A stretch of 33,888 nt of DNA from an uncultured bacterium (GTDB lineage Bacteria > Planctomycetota > UBA1135 > GCA-002748355), in contig CALLZN010000321.1 in the NCBI GenBank assembly GCA_937858895.1, positions 1 to 33,888 of the forward strand, read 5' to 3'. Both the position numbers and the translations under genes were made by a program. Each line of letters begins with the position of its first letter. Position 1 is the stretch's first letter. Of the stretch, positions 32,998 to 33,888 are shown in pieces. The notes under the pieces were generated by a model. That model had not been told where the DNA came from. It was given only the letters and a program-made list of their open reading frames with translations, and searched no databases.

Positions 32998-33888
32998 GTG
33001 GTGCTTCCGCGGGTCCCTGGGGAACGAGCGCGCGACCTCGGCAAGCCGATCGAAGTCGTCCGTCTGCGGATCTATCCCGAGATCGAAGGCATCCGCCTCG
33101 ACCTTGCATTGCATCGCCTTCTCAAGTGGCGTAGCCGGTCCTATCTCCAACGTCTGATCCGCGATGGCCACGTTGCCATCGAAGCCGCTCCCGGCGACGA
33201 TCCATCGCGGAACGTCGACCCAGCGCGGCCGGCGATGCGCGTGCGGGCCGAGGAGATCCTCGTCGTCAGGCTCCCGAAGGACGGGCCCACTCCAGTCCTC
33301 GATTGGCATGACGAAGAGCTTCATGCCGTCTTCGAAGACGAGTGGATCGTGGCCATCGACAAGCCGCCAGGCTTGACCGTCCACCCGTCAGGTCGACGCC
33401 TCGACGGCACGCTCGTCAACATCCTCCATCGCATGTATCGCAACCTCGAGGATGTCGACGCGGATGTCGTCCCGCGGCTCTGCCACCGCCTCGATCGTGA
33501 GACGTCTGGGCTCATCCTCGTCGCCAAGACCGATCGCGCGCACAGCGAAGTGCGGCGGCAGTTCGAAGCGCTGCAAGTCAAGAAGAGCTACCTCGCCATC
33601 GTCGAGGGCAAGCCGCGCATGGCCGCGGGCAGGATCGACCTGCCGATCGGCCCTGATCCAAAGAGCACGATTCGACTCAGGTGTGCGCCGCGCGCCGACG
33701 GACTCGCTTCGGTCACGAGGTGGCAAGTTCGAGAAAGCTACGCAGACATGAGCCTGGTCGAGTGCTTCCCCGAGACTGGCCGCCAGCACCAGATCCGTGT
33801 GCACATGGCGGCCATCGGCCACCCGATCGTCGGTGACAAGCTCTACGGGCCCGACGAGCGCTACTTCCTGCACCAGCTCGCGGGCACC
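32998..33888 (+). CDS. RluA-family pseudouridine synthase, 3' end outside the window
   Basis: The frame is open from GTG at 32998 (or GTG at 33001) to the right edge, 297 codons. The S4 RNA-binding domain is at about residues 28-95 (LDLALHRLLKWRSRSYLQRL, IRDGHVAIEA). The catalytic domain follows with DKPPGLTVHPSG and the signature HRLDRETSGLILVAK, in which D166 is the nucleophile-like aspartate common to all pseudouridine synthases. GRQHQIRVHMAAIGHPIVGD near the edge completes the family core. It converts uridine to pseudouridine in rRNA or tRNA; RluD, RluC or RluA specificity cannot be told. Placement behind rpsU fits a ribosome role. Confidence 0.92.
   Translation, partial: MVLPRVPGERARDLGKPIEVVRLRIYPEIEGIRLDLALHRLLKWRSRSYLQRLIRDGHVAIEAAPGDDPSRNVDPARPAMRVRAEEILVVRLPKDGPTPVLDWHDEELHAVFEDEWIVAIDKPPGLTVHPSGRRLDGTLVNILHRMYRNLEDVDADVVPRLCHRLDRETSGLILVAKTDRAHSEVRRQFEALQVKKSYLAIVEGKPRMAAGRIDLPIGPDPKSTIRLRCAPRADGLASVTRWQVRESYADMSLVECFPETGRQHQIRVHMAAIGHPIVGDKLYGPDERYFLHQLAGT

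Noticed and set aside
1..33888. Mobile elements, prophage or tRNA genes
   Set aside because: No transposase, integrase, phage gene, terminal inverted repeat or tRNA cloverleaf was recognised on either strand.

Overview
The window is a gene-dense, GC-rich bacterial chromosome segment. The most likely source is a planctomycete or a close relative. The reasons are an ECF sigma factor translationally coupled to a large membrane Ser/Thr kinase with WD40-like repeats, exported proteins whose repeat-poor C-terminal beta domains are of a type I associate with this phylum, a DUF2058 protein, and many genes without a clear Shine-Dalgarno sequence. This placement is inference; there is no rRNA or other taxonomic marker in the window apart from RNase P RNA and bS21. 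I saw no IS element, prophage, CRISPR array or tRNA.

Left part (1-9223): a zinc metalloprotease with an FTP-like propeptide runs off the left edge on the minus strand. It is divergent from an exported protein that looks like a metallopeptidase which has lost its HExxH zinc site, followed by a calcineurin-like phosphoesterase. A two-gene minus-strand signalling operon follows: an ECF sigma factor overlapping a Ser/Thr kinase/WD40 protein by 17 bp.

Middle (9396-20190): scpA (condensin partner), then a second regulatory operon on the plus strand: ECF sigma factor, zinc-finger transmembrane anti-sigma-like protein, and an exported protein with secretin N-domain-like sequence. Facing it is a translation/nucleotide operon on the minus strand: fmt, rsmB, a small two-helix membrane/coiled-coil protein and a tandem (double) ThyX-like protein. 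A phosphate-selective-porin-like outer membrane protein follows.

RNA-rich part (20233-23152): a HIT/VTC2-like protein, then a roughly 320-nt intergenic stretch that folds into a series of strong hairpins, including a 16-bp long-range stem, and ends in a textbook intrinsic terminator. I read it as an unassigned structured non-coding RNA. Convergent to it lies an 81-residue protein with Sm1- and Sm2-like motifs. Next come a Nudix protein and rnpB (RNase P RNA, class A) with its own promoter and an 11-bp x 4 tandem repeat just upstream.

Right part (23153-33888): a small exported protein with a C-terminal anchor, a class I glutamine-amidotransferase-like hydrolase, a secreted planctomycete-type beta protein, a DUF2058 protein, a triple-parvulin peptidyl-prolyl isomerase, an exported CehA/PHP-type metallohydrolase, a RecD2-type helicase, a small unknown protein, bS21 with a long C-terminal tail, and a RluA-family pseudouridine synthase cut by the right edge. 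The best candidate for something undescribed is the structured RNA at about 21160-21497 together with its Sm-like neighbour.
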